Below, piece after piece: positions 17,588 through 27,077 of a stretch of 64,000 nt of DNA. The translations under genes were made by a program, and so were the position numbers. This DNA is from Falsiroseomonas algicola. GTDB lineage: Bacteria; Pseudomonadota; Alphaproteobacteria; Acetobacterales; Acetobacteraceae. The stretch lies in NCBI RefSeq assembly GCF_011040385.1, contig NZ_JAAIKB010000007.1, positions 186,001 to 250,000 of the forward strand. Reading direction: 5' to 3'. Numbering within the stretch: the stretch's first letter is position 1; each line of letters opens with the position of its first letter. The notes beneath the pieces are model-generated. The model was not told the origin of the DNA. It ran no database searches and was given only the letters and a program-made list of their open reading frames with translations.

Positions 17588-18157
17588 TCAGTCTTCGAAG
17601 AGGCTCTCGACCTGGACGGTGATCCCGGGCGGGTCGAGGGTGAGGGGCCCGGCGCCGAGGATCGCGCTCTGCACCGCGCCGTTCTCGTCGCGCCGGTGAT
17701 GCAGCACGACCAGCGCCTCCGGGTCGAGGATCAGGTAGTGGCGGATGGAAGGGACGCGGAAATAATCGCGGAACTTGCCAACGGTGTCCTCCCGATGGGT
17801 CGAGGGGGACAGGACCTCCACCACGATCACGGGCTGCGGCAGGAGCCGGCTGTCATTGTCCGGCACCGGCCCGCAATTCACCGAGGCATCGGGGATCCGG
17901 ATGGTGTCGGAGCCCACCTGGATGCCGATGCCGTCGATAAAGGCGTCGCAACCGCTGCCCGCTGCACGTAAGGCGGATCGGAGAGCTAGGGTGGCTGCCA
18001 TCTTGGTGCGGGCGTGCCGAATCAGGCCCGGCGCCATGGCCTCCACCACGACGCGGCCAGCGACCAGCTCATAGGTACCCTTCGGCTGCCGGTCGACCCA
18101 CTCCATGAATTCGCGGATGGTCAGCAGCCCGGGCGGCATCTCCGGCCGTTCCGACAT
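17588..18157 (-). CDS. Uma2-family (DUF820) PD-(D/E)xK nuclease-like protein
   Basis: The 189-residue product matches the Uma2/DUF820 fold of restriction-endonuclease-like proteins: an N-terminal [20 protein letters not shown], the acidic core residues in IRIPDASV and [11 protein letters not shown], then a lysine in GKFRDYF and a final HYLILDPE strand. These are abundant in cyanobacteria and some soil bacteria, but their targets are unknown. I prefer the ATG at 18157, which has AGGA eight bases upstream, over the one at 18166. It faces the valS operon and ends four bases from it. Confidence 0.85.
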   Translation of the reverse strand: MSERPEMPPGLLTIREFMEWVDRQPKGTYELVAGRVVVEAMAPGLIRHARTKMAATLALRSALRAAGSGCDAFIDGIGIQVGSDTIRIPDASVNCGPVPDNDSRLLPQPVIVVEVLSPSTHREDTVGKFRDYFRVPSIRHYLILDPEALVVLHHRRDENGAVQSAILGAGPLTLDPPGITVQVESLFED

Positions 18158-18282
18158 GCGCCGCATCCTACGCCACCATCCCCCCTTACCCGCAAGCGCG
18201 CCTTGTGGCAGGCAAGGCGAGGGATCGGGCGGCCCTGGCCGGGACAGGGAACGCGCCGACGGGAACAGGGAAGACCGCCAGA

Positions 18283-20001
18283 ATGACCCAGTGGGACAAG
18301 TCCAGGCTGCCCAGCCGCCACACCACCGTGGGGCCGGAACGCGCGCCGCATCGCAGCTACTACTACGCCATGGGCCTGACGAAGGAGGAGATCGCCCAGC
18401 CCTTCGTCGGCGTCGCCACCTGCTGGAACGAGGCCGCGCCCTGCAACATCGCCCTCTCCCGCCAGGCGCAGTCGGTGAAGGTCGGCGTGAAGGAGGCAGG
18501 TGCCACGCCCCGCGAATTCACCACCATCACGGTGACCGACGGCATCGCCATGGGCCACCAATCCATGAAGTCGTCCCTCGCGTCGCGCGACATCATCGCG
18601 GACAGCGTGGAGCTGACCATGCGCGGCCATTGCTATGACGCGCTGGTGGGCCTCGGCGGCTGCGACAAGACGCTGCCCGGGCTGATGATGGCGATGGTGC
18701 GCCTCAACGTCCCCTCCGTCTTCATGTATGGCGGCTCCATCATGCCGGGCCGGCATCGCGGCCGCGATGTCACGGTGCTCGATGTGTTCGAGGCGGTCGG
18801 CCAGCACGCCGCCGGCAACATGTCGGACGAGGAGCTGCAGGAGCTGGAGGAGCACGCCTGCCCCGGCGCCGGCGCCTGCGGCGGCCAGTTCACGGCCAAC
18901 ACCATGGCCTGCATTTCCGAAGTCATCGGCCTGGCGCTGCCCGGCTCCGCCGGTGCCCCCGCGCCCGACCAGCGGCGGGACCATTGGGCCGTCGAATCCG
19001 GCAAGGCGGTGGTGGAGCTGATCCGTCGCAACCTGCGGCCGCGCGACATCGTCACGAAGGACGCGCTGTTCAACGCCGCCGCGATCGTCGGCGCGACAGG
19101 CGGGTCCACCAACTCGGCGCTGCACCTGCCCGCCATCGCGCATGAGGCCGGCATCAAGTTCGACATCCACGACGTGGCCGAGATCATGCGCGCCACGCCG
19201 CACATCGCCGACCTCAAGCCGGGCGGGAAGTATGTCGCGCTCGATGTCTTCAACGTCGGCGGCGTGCCCGTCATCATCAAGGCGCTGCTGGAAGGCGGCT
19301 ACCTCCGCGGCGACGCCATCACCGTGACGGGCAAGTCGCTGGCGGAGAACCACCGGGAGGTGATCGTGCCGCGCGACCAGGATGTGGTGCGCCCGACCTC
19401 CGATCCCGTCTCCCCCATCGGCGGCGTCGTCTCGCTGAAGGGCACGCTGGCCCCCGAAGGCGCCATCGTGAAGATCGCGGGCATGAAGAACCTCCGCTTC
19501 GAGGGCACGGCGCTCTGCTTCGATTGCGAGGAGGATGCCTTCAAGGCCGTGGACATGCGCGCCTACAAGCCCGGCGACGTCATCATCATCCGCTACGAAG
19601 GCCCGAAGGGCGGGCCGGGCATGCGGGAGATGCTGTCCACCACCTCCGCCATCTATGGCCAGGGCATGGGCGACAAGGTGGCCCTCATCACCGATGGCCG
19701 CTTCAGCGGCGCCACCCGCGGCTTCTGCATCGGCCATGTGGGGCCGGAAGCGGCGGTCGGCGGCCCGATCGCGCTGCTGAAGAATGGCGACCCCATCGTC
19801 ATCGATGCTGAGAAGGGGACGATCGACGTGATGATCCCCGAGGCGGAACTCGCCGCCCGCCGCGCTGCCTGGACGCCGCGGAAGACGGACTACACCAGCG
19901 GCGCGCTCTGGAAATACGCGCAGCTCGTCGGCCCCGCCTCCCAGGGTGCCGTGACGCATCCCGGCGCGGCCGGGGAGAGCCACGTCTACGCCGACCAGTA
20001 G
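18283..20001 (+). CDS. ilvD: Dihydroxy-acid dehydratase
   Basis: The 572-residue enzyme of the IlvD/Edd family dehydrates 2,3-dihydroxy-isovalerate and -methylvalerate in valine and isoleucine synthesis. It shows [13 protein letters not shown] (C47), [10 protein letters not shown] (C127) and [16 protein letters not shown] (C193, C199), which carry the iron-sulfur cluster ligands, plus the C-terminal [16 protein letters not shown] active-site region. Length and N-terminus fit IlvD rather than Edd; sugar-acid dehydratases of the same family cannot be fully excluded. The ATG at 18283 matches the family's beginning. It is divergent from the Uma2 gene and not in an ilv operon. Confidence 0.92.
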   Translation: MTQWDKSRLPSRHTTVGPERAPHRSYYYAMGLTKEEIAQPFVGVATCWNEAAPCNIALSRQAQSVKVGVKEAGATPREFTTITVTDGIAMGHQSMKSSLASRDIIADSVELTMRGHCYDALVGLGGCDKTLPGLMMAMVRLNVPSVFMYGGSIMPGRHRGRDVTVLDVFEAVGQHAAGNMSDEELQELEEHACPGAGACGGQFTANTMACISEVIGLALPGSAGAPAPDQRRDHWAVESGKAVVELIRRNLRPRDIVTKDALFNAAAIVGATGGSTNSALHLPAIAHEAGIKFDIHDVAEIMRATPHIADLKPGGKYVALDVFNVGGVPVIIKALLEGGYLRGDAITVTGKSLAENHREVIVPRDQDVVRPTSDPVSPIGGVVSLKGTLAPEGAIVKIAGMKNLRFEGTALCFDCEEDAFKAVDMRAYKPGDVIIIRYEGPKGGPGMREMLSTTSAIYGQGMGDKVALITDGRFSGATRGFCIGHVGPEAAVGGPIALLKNGDPIVIDAEKGTIDVMIPEAELAARRAAWTPRKTDYTSGALWKYAQLVGPASQGAVTHPGAAGESHVYADQ

Positions 20002-20004
20002 GCG

Positions 20005-20241
20005 CTACAGCACGCCCATCCAGACGGGGCGGGACGCATCTCCGCCCTCGAACATCACCCAGACCGTCGCGCCGACCGCGGGCGCGGCGGTCTGGCGCGT
20101 CGCCGCCGGCGGGCGGCAGGGCAGGGCCCATTGGCTGGCCCCGCCGCTCACGGCCGGCACCTGGACCTGGAGCCGGCCCTGGCCCATCGGGTCACCGGTA
20201 TTGACGACGCTGGCCCGGTACAGGCCGTGGAAGGCGGGCAT
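20005..20241 (-). CDS. Orphan Gp5/VgrG-type OB-fold (baseplate V-like) protein
   Basis: The 78-residue product is essentially one OB-fold like the Phage_base_V/Gp5 N-terminal domain: FHGLYRASVVNTGDPMGQGR, then QVQVPAV, a QWALPCRPP segment, and the hallmark VGATVWVMFEGGDASRPVWMG. In phage and type VI spikes this domain forms the collar of the spike. Here no other tail, Hcp or type VI gene is near, so it is either a remnant or a small stand-alone protein. The ATG at 20241 has AGGAGGAAG upstream; an open frame to 20316 is unsupported. It converges on ilvD. Confidence 0.7.
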   Translation of the reverse strand: MPAFHGLYRASVVNTGDPMGQGRLQVQVPAVSGGASQWALPCRPPAATRQTAAPAVGATVWVMFEGGDASRPVWMGVL

Positions 20242-20407
20242 GGCGCGGCTTCCTCCTGCGGCGACCCGCCACGATGCGGCCACGCGCCAGCCGCGCGGCC
20301 TCCCCGGGATCGCCATGGTCCGAGCCTAGGGAGGGAAGCCCGGTCGATCCAGGCCGCGCCACCAGGACGGCCCGCAAACATTCCGGCGCCTCGGGCGTTG
20401 GAAGGGC

Positions 20408-20629
20408 GTGCCGAGAGGAGCCCCCACGATAAAGACGCTTCGCCCCCTGCTGCTGCTGGCGGGCCTGGCCGGATTGCCGGGTTGCGTGGTCGCCGAGGTT
20501 CCGCCGCCCTATGCCTACCGGGCGCCGCCGCCGGCCTATTACGCGCCGCCCCCGCCGCCGGTCTACTACGCGCCGCGCCCCTATTATGGCCCGCGCGCCT
20601 ACGGCTACCGGCCCTATCGCGGCTGGTGA
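20408..20629 (+). CDS. Small Tyr/Pro-rich lipoprotein, first of a pair
   Basis: About 73 residues if the GTG at 20408 is the start. The N-terminus has a basic residue, a hydrophobic core LLLLAGLAG and a lipobox-like LPGC, predicting a lipoprotein with the lipid on the cysteine near residue 26. The rest is almost only Tyr, Pro, Ala and Arg (YRAPPPAYYAPPPPP, YYAPRPYYG). It resembles the next gene at 20767. Such proteins occur in envelopes of many alphaproteobacteria without known function. The start is uncertain: GGAAGGGC lies just before the GTG, and no ATG is available. Confidence 0.6.
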   Translation: MPRGAPTIKTLRPLLLLAGLAGLPGCVVAEVPPPYAYRAPPPAYYAPPPPPVYYAPRPYYGPRAYGYRPYRGW

Positions 20630-20675
20630 GGCGCCTGCCATGAACCCGCCGTCATCGCCGTGACATCGCCCTGAT

Positions 20676-20707
20676 CCCGCCCCGAGCCCGGCACGGGGCG
20701 GGCGTTT
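20676..20707 (+). terminator. Putative terminator between the two lipoprotein genes
   Basis: CCCGCCCC (20676-20683) pairs perfectly with GGGGCGGG (20695-20702), followed by CGTTTC. The T run is short, so termination efficiency is uncertain. Confidence 0.5.
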
Positions 20708-20766
20708 CATCATCAGGCGCGGCGGAATCGCCTTACAACCTTCATCCCCGCCGCCGGAGACCGGTC

Positions 20767-21036
20767 ATGCAACGCCTTCGCGCGCTGCTTCTCGTCCTGC
20801 CCCTGGCCTTCGCCCCCGGCTGCGTCATCGCCGGCGACCTGACCCCGGTGCATGGGGGCGGCTACTATGGCGGCGGCTACGGCTATGCGCGGCCCTACTA
20901 CGCGCCGCCGCCCCCGCCGCGGCCCTATTACCGCCCGCAGCCGGTCTATCGCCCCTACTACGCGCCGCCGCCCCGCCACTGGGGCCCGCCGCCGCGGCAC
21001 CATCACCACCGCCGCGACTGGGATCGCCGCTGGTAG
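20767..21036 (+). CDS. Small Tyr/Pro/His-rich lipoprotein, second of a pair
   Basis: The 89-residue product begins MQRLRALLLVLPLAFAPGC, a lipoprotein signal with the lipid cysteine at residue 19. The mature part is rich in Tyr, Pro, Gly and Arg (YARPYYAPPPPPRPYY) and ends in a histidine-rich stretch HHHHRRDWDRRW that could bind metal. It shares the layout and PYYAPPPP pattern of the preceding gene, so the two look like a tandem duplication. GGAGA lies upstream of the ATG. Its stop is one base from the convergent xth stop. Confidence 0.65.
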   Translation: MQRLRALLLVLPLAFAPGCVIAGDLTPVHGGGYYGGGYGYARPYYAPPPPPRPYYRPQPVYRPYYAPPPRHWGPPPRHHHHRRDWDRRW

Positions 21037-21037
21037 G

Positions 21038-21817
21038 TCAGTCGTCGATGTCGACGATGAGCGGCGTGTGGTCGGAGGGGCTTTCCTCCGCGCGGGGATC
21101 GACATCCACCACAGCCGCCGAAAGCCTCTCCGCCAACTCGGCGGAGAGGAGGGCGTGGTCGATGCGCAGCCCCGCATTGCGCTCGAAGGCGCTGCCATAG
21201 TCCCAGTAGGTATAGGTCCGCTCCCCCGGGTGCAGCGCGCGCAGCGCGTCGGTCAGGCCGAGATTCTCGAGCGCCCGCCAGGCCGCCCGCGTCTCCGGCC
21301 GGACCAGCGCATCGGTCGGCGGCAGGGCGCCCGGCGCCAGGTCCAGCGCGGTCGGGCAGACATTGAAGTCGCCCAGCACGGCGTAGGGGGTGAAGCTGTC
21401 CAGCCTCTCCCGCGCCAGCAGGCGCAGCCGCTCCATCCAGCGGAGCTTGTAGGCGTAGCCCTCGTCACCGCCGGAATTGCCATTGGGCAGGTAGATGCCG
21501 GCGAGGTTCATGCCCCGCGCCGAGACCTCGATGTAACGGGCCTGGCTGTCGGAGTCGTCGCCGGGCAGGGCCTCCGCCACCACCTCAAACTCAACACCCG
21601 GCTTCGCCAGGACCGCCACGCCGTTGCGGCCACCCTGCTGGCCCACGGCCTTCATGCGGTAGCCGGAGGCGCCGAGTTCCAGCGCCGGGAACTCCTCCGT
21701 CTTGCACTTCAGTTCCTGCAGGAACAGCAGGTCCGGCTGCTGCCGCGCCAGGAAGCGCAGGATATGCGGCGCCCGCTTGCGGACGGAGTTCACGTTGAAG
21801 CTGGCGAGGCGGATCAT
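21038..21817 (-). CDS. xth: Exodeoxyribonuclease III
   Basis: A 259-residue member of the exonuclease III/AP endonuclease family that cuts at abasic sites in base excision repair. Conserved elements are RLASFNVNSVRKR at the start (asparagine metal ligand), LFLQELK (catalytic Glu), GVAVLAK, AGIYLPNGN, the LGDFNVCP motif and the C-terminal SDHTPLIVDI catalytic His. Start at 21817 (MIRLASF) matches the family; the 37 codons upstream are a low-complexity leader. The gene is monocistronic in view and divergent from the chemoreceptor gene. Confidence 0.94.
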   Translation of the reverse strand: MIRLASFNVNSVRKRAPHILRFLARQQPDLLFLQELKCKTEEFPALELGASGYRMKAVGQQGGRNGVAVLAKPGVEFEVVAEALPGDDSDSQARYIEVSARGMNLAGIYLPNGNSGGDEGYAYKLRWMERLRLLARERLDSFTPYAVLGDFNVCPTALDLAPGALPPTDALVRPETRAAWRALENLGLTDALRALHPGERTYTYWDYGSAFERNAGLRIDHALLSAELAERLSAAVVDVDPRAEESPSDHTPLIVDIDD

Positions 21818-21981
21818 GCGCCGGACACTGCGCCGGCCTTGCGGCCGGATCAACCGGCTTGGCCGGGCTGCCGGGCTGTGTCGGCGGGCTCGGCCTTCGT
21901 TAACCCCACTCTGGCATGCTGGCCGCACACCCGGGCGGTGCTGCTGCGCCCGGCGGCGGGCAGCGCAGGAAGGATGACGTG

Positions 21982-23640
21982 ATGGCGGTTGTGGTTCCCC
22001 CGGAATTGCTCAAGCGCTTCGCCGCCTTTGAGTTGACGGAGGCGGACCTTGCGCGGGTTTCAGCGCTGGAGGAGTTCGCGCAGCGGGACCTGCCGGGCGT
22101 CATCGCGGGGCTCGGCGCCAAGGTAGCCGCCTGGCCGGAGATCGCGGCCATCCTCGGCCATCCGGAAGTCCACGCCTTCCGCGTCAGCCACTGGCAGCGG
22201 GTGATCTGCGGCCGGCTGGACGAGGGCTTCCTCGCATCCGCGCGGACGCTCGGTTCCATGCTCCACCGGCACGGGCTGCCGATCTTCGGCGTGGCACTCT
22301 GCGCCGTGACCGTGATCAACGGGGTGATGGCCGCGCTCAAGCTGGACGCGGGCGGGGGGCTGCTGTCCCGCTCGCGGGATGCCGAGCGGCTGGCACTCGC
22401 CCGATCCCTGTCGCGCCTCAGCTGGCTGCATTGCGAATTGCTGCTCGAGACCTTCACGACCGGCGAGGCCGAGTCGCGCGCCAGTTCGATGCGCGCCATG
22501 GCGACGCGGGTGGAGGCCGAGAGCGACAAGGCGGTCAGCGAAATCTCCGCCGGCATGGATGTGATGGCGGGGGAGGCGACCGAGATGGCGCGGTCCGCCG
22601 CCCAGGTTGCCGCCGACAGCGCAGCGGTACGGGACGCGGCGCAGCAGGCGCAGGTGAATGTCCAGGCGGTGGCCGAGGCGACCGACCAGCTCGGCCTCTC
22701 CATCAGGGAGATCGCGCAGCAGGTGGATGGCGCCACGCGCGCCACCCGGCTCGCCGCCACCCATGGGGAGGAAGGCCGGACCCGGATCGCGACCCTGGCT
22801 GCGGAGGTCGAGCGCATCGGCGGCATCGCGCGCCTGATCGCGGACATCGCGGCGCAGACGAACCTGCTGGCGCTCAACGCCACGATCGAGGCGGCGCGCG
22901 CCGGCGAGGCCGGCAAGGGCTTTGCCGTGGTGGCCGGGGAGGTGAAGAGCCTCGCTGCCCAGACGGCGAAGGCGACGGAGGAGATCAGCCGGCAGGTGCA
23001 GGAAGTCTCCGCTGCCACCGGCCATGCCGTCGCCGCGGTGCGGGAGATGGCGGATGCGGTGTCCGGCATCGACCAGGCCGCTGCCGCGATTGCCGCGGCC
23101 ATGGAGGAACAGAGCGCCGCGACGCAGGAAATCGCTCGTGCGGTCGGCGCGGCGTCCGAGGCGACGGAGGCGGTGGGTGGCCGGATCGCCGTTGTCGCCG
23201 GGTTGACGACCGATACGGGCCACCGGGCCGGCCGGGTCCAGGACGGGGCCGAGCAGGCGCGCGCGTCGCTCGATGTGCTGCGGCAGATGCTGACCCGGGT
23301 GGTACGGGAATCGGCGCCCGAGGTTGATCGGCGGGAGCATCCGCGCGTCGCGGGCAGCGTGCCGGCGCGGCTCGAATCGCCGCTCCTGGCGGCGCCCGCC
23401 GCCGTCACGCTCCGCGACCTGTCGCTGGGCGGCGCGGCGCTGGTGGAGGCCCTGCCAGCGCTGCGCCAGGGCAGCCGTGCCACGCTTCACCTGCTGGAGG
23501 TGGAGCCCGGGCTGGCGCTGGCGGTGGAGGTCGTGGGCACGTCACCGGGCCTGCGCCTCGGCTTCGGGACGGTCGATCCGGCGCAGGAGCGGCGGCTGCA
23601 GGCCGCGATCGGCTTGTTGGGGCGAAGGCTGGCCGCCTGA
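21982..23640 (+). CDS. Globin-coupled methyl-accepting protein with C-terminal PilZ domain
   Basis: The 552-residue soluble protein has three parts. Residues 1-165 resemble the protoglobin sensor ([14 protein letters not shown], then [14 protein letters not shown]). Residues about 180-450 form a methyl-accepting signalling coiled coil with the hairpin tip [18 protein letters not shown]. Residues about 450-552 look like a PilZ domain: [15 protein letters not shown] and [11 protein letters not shown], the RxxxR and D/NxSxxG motifs for cyclic di-GMP. There is no transmembrane segment. Where other globin sensors have the haem-binding His, this protein has L94 with H95 and H97 nearby, so haem binding is uncertain. 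AGGAAGGA precedes the ATG at 21982. Confidence 0.82.
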   Translation: MAVVVPPELLKRFAAFELTEADLARVSALEEFAQRDLPGVIAGLGAKVAAWPEIAAILGHPEVHAFRVSHWQRVICGRLDEGFLASARTLGSMLHRHGLPIFGVALCAVTVINGVMAALKLDAGGGLLSRSRDAERLALARSLSRLSWLHCELLLETFTTGEAESRASSMRAMATRVEAESDKAVSEISAGMDVMAGEATEMARSAAQVAADSAAVRDAAQQAQVNVQAVAEATDQLGLSIREIAQQVDGATRATRLAATHGEEGRTRIATLAAEVERIGGIARLIADIAAQTNLLALNATIEAARAGEAGKGFAVVAGEVKSLAAQTAKATEEISRQVQEVSAATGHAVAAVREMADAVSGIDQAAAAIAAAMEEQSAATQEIARAVGAASEATEAVGGRIAVVAGLTTDTGHRAGRVQDGAEQARASLDVLRQMLTRVVRESAPEVDRREHPRVAGSVPARLESPLLAAPAAVTLRDLSLGGAALVEALPALRQGSRATLHLLEVEPGLALAVEVVGTSPGLRLGFGTVDPAQERRLQAAIGLLGRRLAA

Positions 23641-23648
23641 GCGGCCGG

Positions 23649-23996
23649 TCAGCCCACGCTGAAGCTGGTCCCGCAGCCGCAGGCGGAGACGGCCTGGGGG
23701 TTCTTCACGGCGAAATGGGCGCCGATCAGCGCCTCCGTCCAATCCAGCTCAGCGCCTGCCAGCAGGTCGAGGCTGACGGGATCGACGAAGACGCGCGCCC
23801 CCGCCTGTTCGACCACCAGGTCATCGGCGGCCGGCGCATCCTCCAGCCCGAACTTGTACTGGAAGCCGGAGCAGCCGCCCGCATCCACCGCCAGGCGCAG
23901 CCCGGCACCCGGCCGGCCTTCCCGCGCCGCGATCTCCGCCACCTGGGCGGCGGCGCGGGGTGTCACGCGGAAGCCAGTGCTGACATTCGTATCCAT
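23649..23996 (-). CDS. erpA: Iron-sulfur cluster insertion protein (ErpA/HesB family)
   Basis: The 115-residue A-type carrier protein hands iron-sulfur clusters to target enzymes. The three cluster-binding cysteines are present: C42 in DAGGCSGFQY, and C106 and C108 in SACGCGTSF. Length fits ErpA/IscA. The ATG at 23996 (MDTNVSTGF) has AAGGAG ten bases upstream; a longer frame to 24050 is not supported. It is divergent from dgt, an arrangement I recall as common in alphaproteobacteria. ErpA and IscA cannot be told apart with certainty here. Confidence 0.9.
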   Translation of the reverse strand: MDTNVSTGFRVTPRAAAQVAEIAAREGRPGAGLRLAVDAGGCSGFQYKFGLEDAPAADDLVVEQAGARVFVDPVSLDLLAGAELDWTEALIGAHFAVKNPQAVSACGCGTSFSVG

Positions 23997-24100
23997 GGGG
24001 CCCGGTACTCCTTGGCTGACAAGATAGGATGGTCCCGCCGCGGTTTCCACGCCCGCGGCGATGTTGCCCCTTCGGCGCGGCCGGTGCTACGGCCTGTCGG

Positions 24101-25270
24101 ATGGACCCGACGCGGCTTCCGGACGGCCTGGCCCCTTGGGCGGTCAGGGCCAGTGATTCGCGCGGCCGGCTGCATGCCGAGCCCGCCGGCGGCGCACGCT
24201 CGCCCTTCCAGCGCGACCGCGACCGCATCATCCACGCCACCGCCTTCCGCCGCCTGCAGTACAAGACCCAGGTCTTCGTCTATCACGAGGGCGACCATTT
24301 CCGGACGCGGCTGACGCACAGCCTGGAGGTGGCGCAGATCGCCCGCTCCGTCGCCCGGGAACTGGCGCTGGAGGAAGACCTGGCGGAGGCGCTGGCGCTG
24401 GCCCATGACCTCGGCCACCCCCCCTTCGGCCATGCCGGGGAGGATGCGCTGGATGCCGCGATGAAGCCGCATGGCGGCTTTGACCACAACGCGCAGTCCC
24501 TCAAGGCCGTCACGCTGCTGGAAACCCGCTATGCCGGCTTCGACGGGCTGAACCTGACCTGGGAGACGCTGGAAGGGCTGGCCAAGCACAACGGCCCGCT
24601 GCGGCGGCCTTCCCCCTACATCGTCGAATATGACCGCCTGCACCCGCTGGACCTGACCACCCATGCGAGTGCCGAGGCGCAGGTGGCCGCGCTGGCGGAT
24701 GACATCGCCTACAACAACCATGACCTCGATGATGGCGTGAAGGCCGGGCTCTTCACGCTGGAGGAGGCGGCGACGCTGCCGCTGGTGAAGACCGCCTTCG
24801 AGGAAGCGAAGCGCCAGCACCCGACGCTGCCCAAGGATCGCGCGACCAGCGAGGTGGTTCGCCGCGTGATCAACGCCATGGTGAACGACGTGGTGGCGGA
24901 GACGCGCCGCCGCATCGCGGCCCTGCAGCCGAAGACGGCGGCCGACATCCGGGCGCATGACCGGCCGGTGGTCGCCTTCTCCGACGCCATGCTGGAAGCG
25001 AACAACGACCTCCGCGCCTTCCTCTTCCAGCGCATGTACCGCCACTGGCGCGTCAACCGCACCACGCAGAAATGCAAGCGGGCGCTGCAGGTGCTGTTCA
25101 GCCTGCTGCATGGCGAACCCCGCCTGCTGCCGCCCTGGTGGCAGCAGAAGGCCGGCGAGCCCGGCAGCCAGGCCGCCGCGCGCGCGGTGTGCGACTACCT
25201 CGCGGGGATGACGGACCGCTATGCGCTCGAGGAGCACAAGCGGCTGACGGACCCGACCATTCCCGGCTGA
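24101..25270 (+). CDS. dgt: Deoxyguanosinetriphosphate triphosphohydrolase-like protein
   Basis: The 389-residue HD-domain protein contains the metal-binding residues in RLTHSLEVAQ (His), LAHDLGHPPFGHAGE (His-Asp) and DIAYNNHDLDDG (Asp). These match the type 2 dGTPase-like family, which hydrolyses deoxynucleoside triphosphates to nucleosides and triphosphate and affects dNTP pools. The N-terminal RSPFQRDRDRIIHATAFRRL is also typical. The ATG at 24101 has only a weak GG-rich site upstream. It precedes argS by 31 bases and may be co-transcribed with argS and the SPOR gene, a frequent alphaproteobacterial order. Confidence 0.92.
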   Translation: MDPTRLPDGLAPWAVRASDSRGRLHAEPAGGARSPFQRDRDRIIHATAFRRLQYKTQVFVYHEGDHFRTRLTHSLEVAQIARSVARELALEEDLAEALALAHDLGHPPFGHAGEDALDAAMKPHGGFDHNAQSLKAVTLLETRYAGFDGLNLTWETLEGLAKHNGPLRRPSPYIVEYDRLHPLDLTTHASAEAQVAALADDIAYNNHDLDDGVKAGLFTLEEAATLPLVKTAFEEAKRQHPTLPKDRATSEVVRRVINAMVNDVVAETRRRIAALQPKTAADIRAHDRPVVAFSDAMLEANNDLRAFLFQRMYRHWRVNRTTQKCKRALQVLFSLLHGEPRLLPPWWQQKAGEPGSQAAARAVCDYLAGMTDRYALEEHKRLTDPTIPG

Positions 25271-25301
25271 ACCAAGCCCGAGCCTGACCGAAAGCGTATC
25301 G

Positions 25302-27077
25302 ATGACCCCGACCCACGACCTCTTCGCCGCCATGCGCGCCCATGTGGTGGAGGCGCTGTCGGCGCTGCTGCCCGAATTGCCGCCGGAGAATTTCGCCCGC
25401 GTGCTGGTGGAGCCGCCGCGCGACGCGGCGCATGGCGACATGGCGACCAATGCCGCGATGGTCGTCGCCAAGGCCGCGAAGGTGCCGCCGCCGAAGCTGG
25501 CCGCGAGCCTCTGCGAGAAGCTGGCGGCGCTGCCGGTCGTCGTCTCCGCGACGCCGGCTGGCCCTGGCTTCGTGAACATCAAGCTGACCGAGGATTTCAC
25601 CCGTTCCGTCGTCCCGGCCGTGCTGGCCGCCGGCCCGGCCTATGGCGATGGGCCGAAGCGGGAAGGGGGGCCGGTCAATGTCGAATACGTCTCCGCCAAC
25701 CCGACCGGGCCCATGCATGTCGGCCATTGCCGCGGCGCCGTCGTCGGCGATGCGCTGGCGCTGCTGCTGCGCAAGGCGGGCTTCGACGTCACGCGGGAAT
25801 ACTACGTCAACGATGCCGGCGCGCAGGTGCTGGCGCTCGCCTATGCCGCCTATTGGCGATACCTCCAGGCGCTGGGCACGACGATGACGGAGGAGGACTA
25901 CGCCGCCGCCACGCCATCCGGCCTGCAATACCGCGGCGACTATTTGGTCCCCGTCGGTGTCGCGCTGCGCCAGATCTTCAAGGACACGCTGTCGGGTCCT
26001 GGCGCGACCCCGGCCGATCCCTCGCTGTGGCTCGACACCGTACGCGACTTCACGGTGGAGGCGATGATGTCCGCCATCCGCGACGACCTCGCCGCCCTCG
26101 GCGTGCAGCACGACGTCTTCATCAGTGAGCGGCAGGTCGTGGCCGAGGGCTGGCTGGAGAAGGCGGAGGCCGCGCTGACCGCCAAGGAGCTGATCTATAC
26201 CGGCGTGCTGGAGCCGCCGAAGGGCAAGACGCCGGATGACTGGGAGCCGCGGCCGCAGGTGCTGTTCCGCGCGACCCAGTTCGGCGACGACGTCGATCGC
26301 CCGCTGCGGAAGTCGGACGGCTCCGGCACCTATTTCGCCAATGACGTCGCCAACCACCTGGCCAAGATCGAGCGCGGCTTCCCGCAGCTGGTGCAGGTCT
26401 GGGGCGCCGACCATGGCGGCTATGTGAAGCGCATGCAGGCCGCGGTCGCGGCGCTGTCGGACCGCAAGGTCTCGCTCGACGTCGTACTGACGCAGATCGT
26501 CCACGTCATGAAGAATGGCGAGCCGGTGCGCATGTCGAAGCGCGCCGGCACCTACATCACGCTGCGCGACCTGATCGATGAGGTCGGCAAGGACGCCGTC
26601 CGCTTCACCATGCTGACGCGCAAGGCCGACGCGCAGATGGAATTCGACCTGGACAAGGTCGTGGAGCAGAGCCGGGACAACCCCGTCTTCTACGTCCAGT
26701 ACGCCCATGCCCGCTGCCGGTCCGTGCTGCGCCAGGCCGGCGACCCGGCGCTGGCCGGGCTGGCGGAGGCGCCGCTGACCGCGCTCACGGACCCCGCCGA
26801 ACTCGCCCTGATCCGCCGCATGGCCGGCTGGCCGCGGACGGTGGAGGCCGCTGCCGCGGCGCGGGAACCTCACCGAATCGCGTTCTTTCTCCAAGACTTG
26901 GCCAGCGATTTTCATGTATTGTGGAACAGGGGGCGTGACGATTCCACGTTGCGCTTCATCCGGGCGGAGGAGCCGGAGGCGACACGGGCGCGGTTGGCGC
27001 TGGTGGCGGCCACGGCGACCATCCTCCGCTCCGGCCTCGCGGTCATGGGGGTGGAACCCGTCGAGGAGATGCGATGA
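25302..27077 (+). CDS. argS: Arginine-tRNA ligase
   Basis: The 591-residue class I enzyme charges tRNA-Arg. It has an N-terminal additional domain (about 1-110), the HIGH-type motif in SANPTGPMHVGHCRG (about residue 128-142), and a KMSKS-type motif in VRMSKRAGTYITL (about 409-421). The C-terminal DALR anticodon-binding domain is present. It is intact and of normal length. The stop overlaps the next start by four bases (ATGA), so the SPOR protein is translationally coupled. Confidence 0.96.
   Translation: MTPTHDLFAAMRAHVVEALSALLPELPPENFARVLVEPPRDAAHGDMATNAAMVVAKAAKVPPPKLAASLCEKLAALPVVVSATPAGPGFVNIKLTEDFTRSVVPAVLAAGPAYGDGPKREGGPVNVEYVSANPTGPMHVGHCRGAVVGDALALLLRKAGFDVTREYYVNDAGAQVLALAYAAYWRYLQALGTTMTEEDYAAATPSGLQYRGDYLVPVGVALRQIFKDTLSGPGATPADPSLWLDTVRDFTVEAMMSAIRDDLAALGVQHDVFISERQVVAEGWLEKAEAALTAKELIYTGVLEPPKGKTPDDWEPRPQVLFRATQFGDDVDRPLRKSDGSGTYFANDVANHLAKIERGFPQLVQVWGADHGGYVKRMQAAVAALSDRKVSLDVVLTQIVHVMKNGEPVRMSKRAGTYITLRDLIDEVGKDAVRFTMLTRKADAQMEFDLDKVVEQSRDNPVFYVQYAHARCRSVLRQAGDPALAGLAEAPLTALTDPAELALIRRMAGWPRTVEAAAAAREPHRIAFFLQDLASDFHVLWNRGRDDSTLRFIRAEEPEATRARLALVAATATILRSGLAVMGVEPVEEMR

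Noticed and set aside
17588-18157. Uma2-like gene as part of a defence system
   Set aside because: No toxin-antitoxin, restriction or other defence gene adjoins it; the neighbours are valS and ilvD.
21841-21900. Possible third copy of the dispersed repeat near GGCTTGGCCGGG
   Set aside because: It shares only short GC-rich words with the two real copies and lacks both hairpins.
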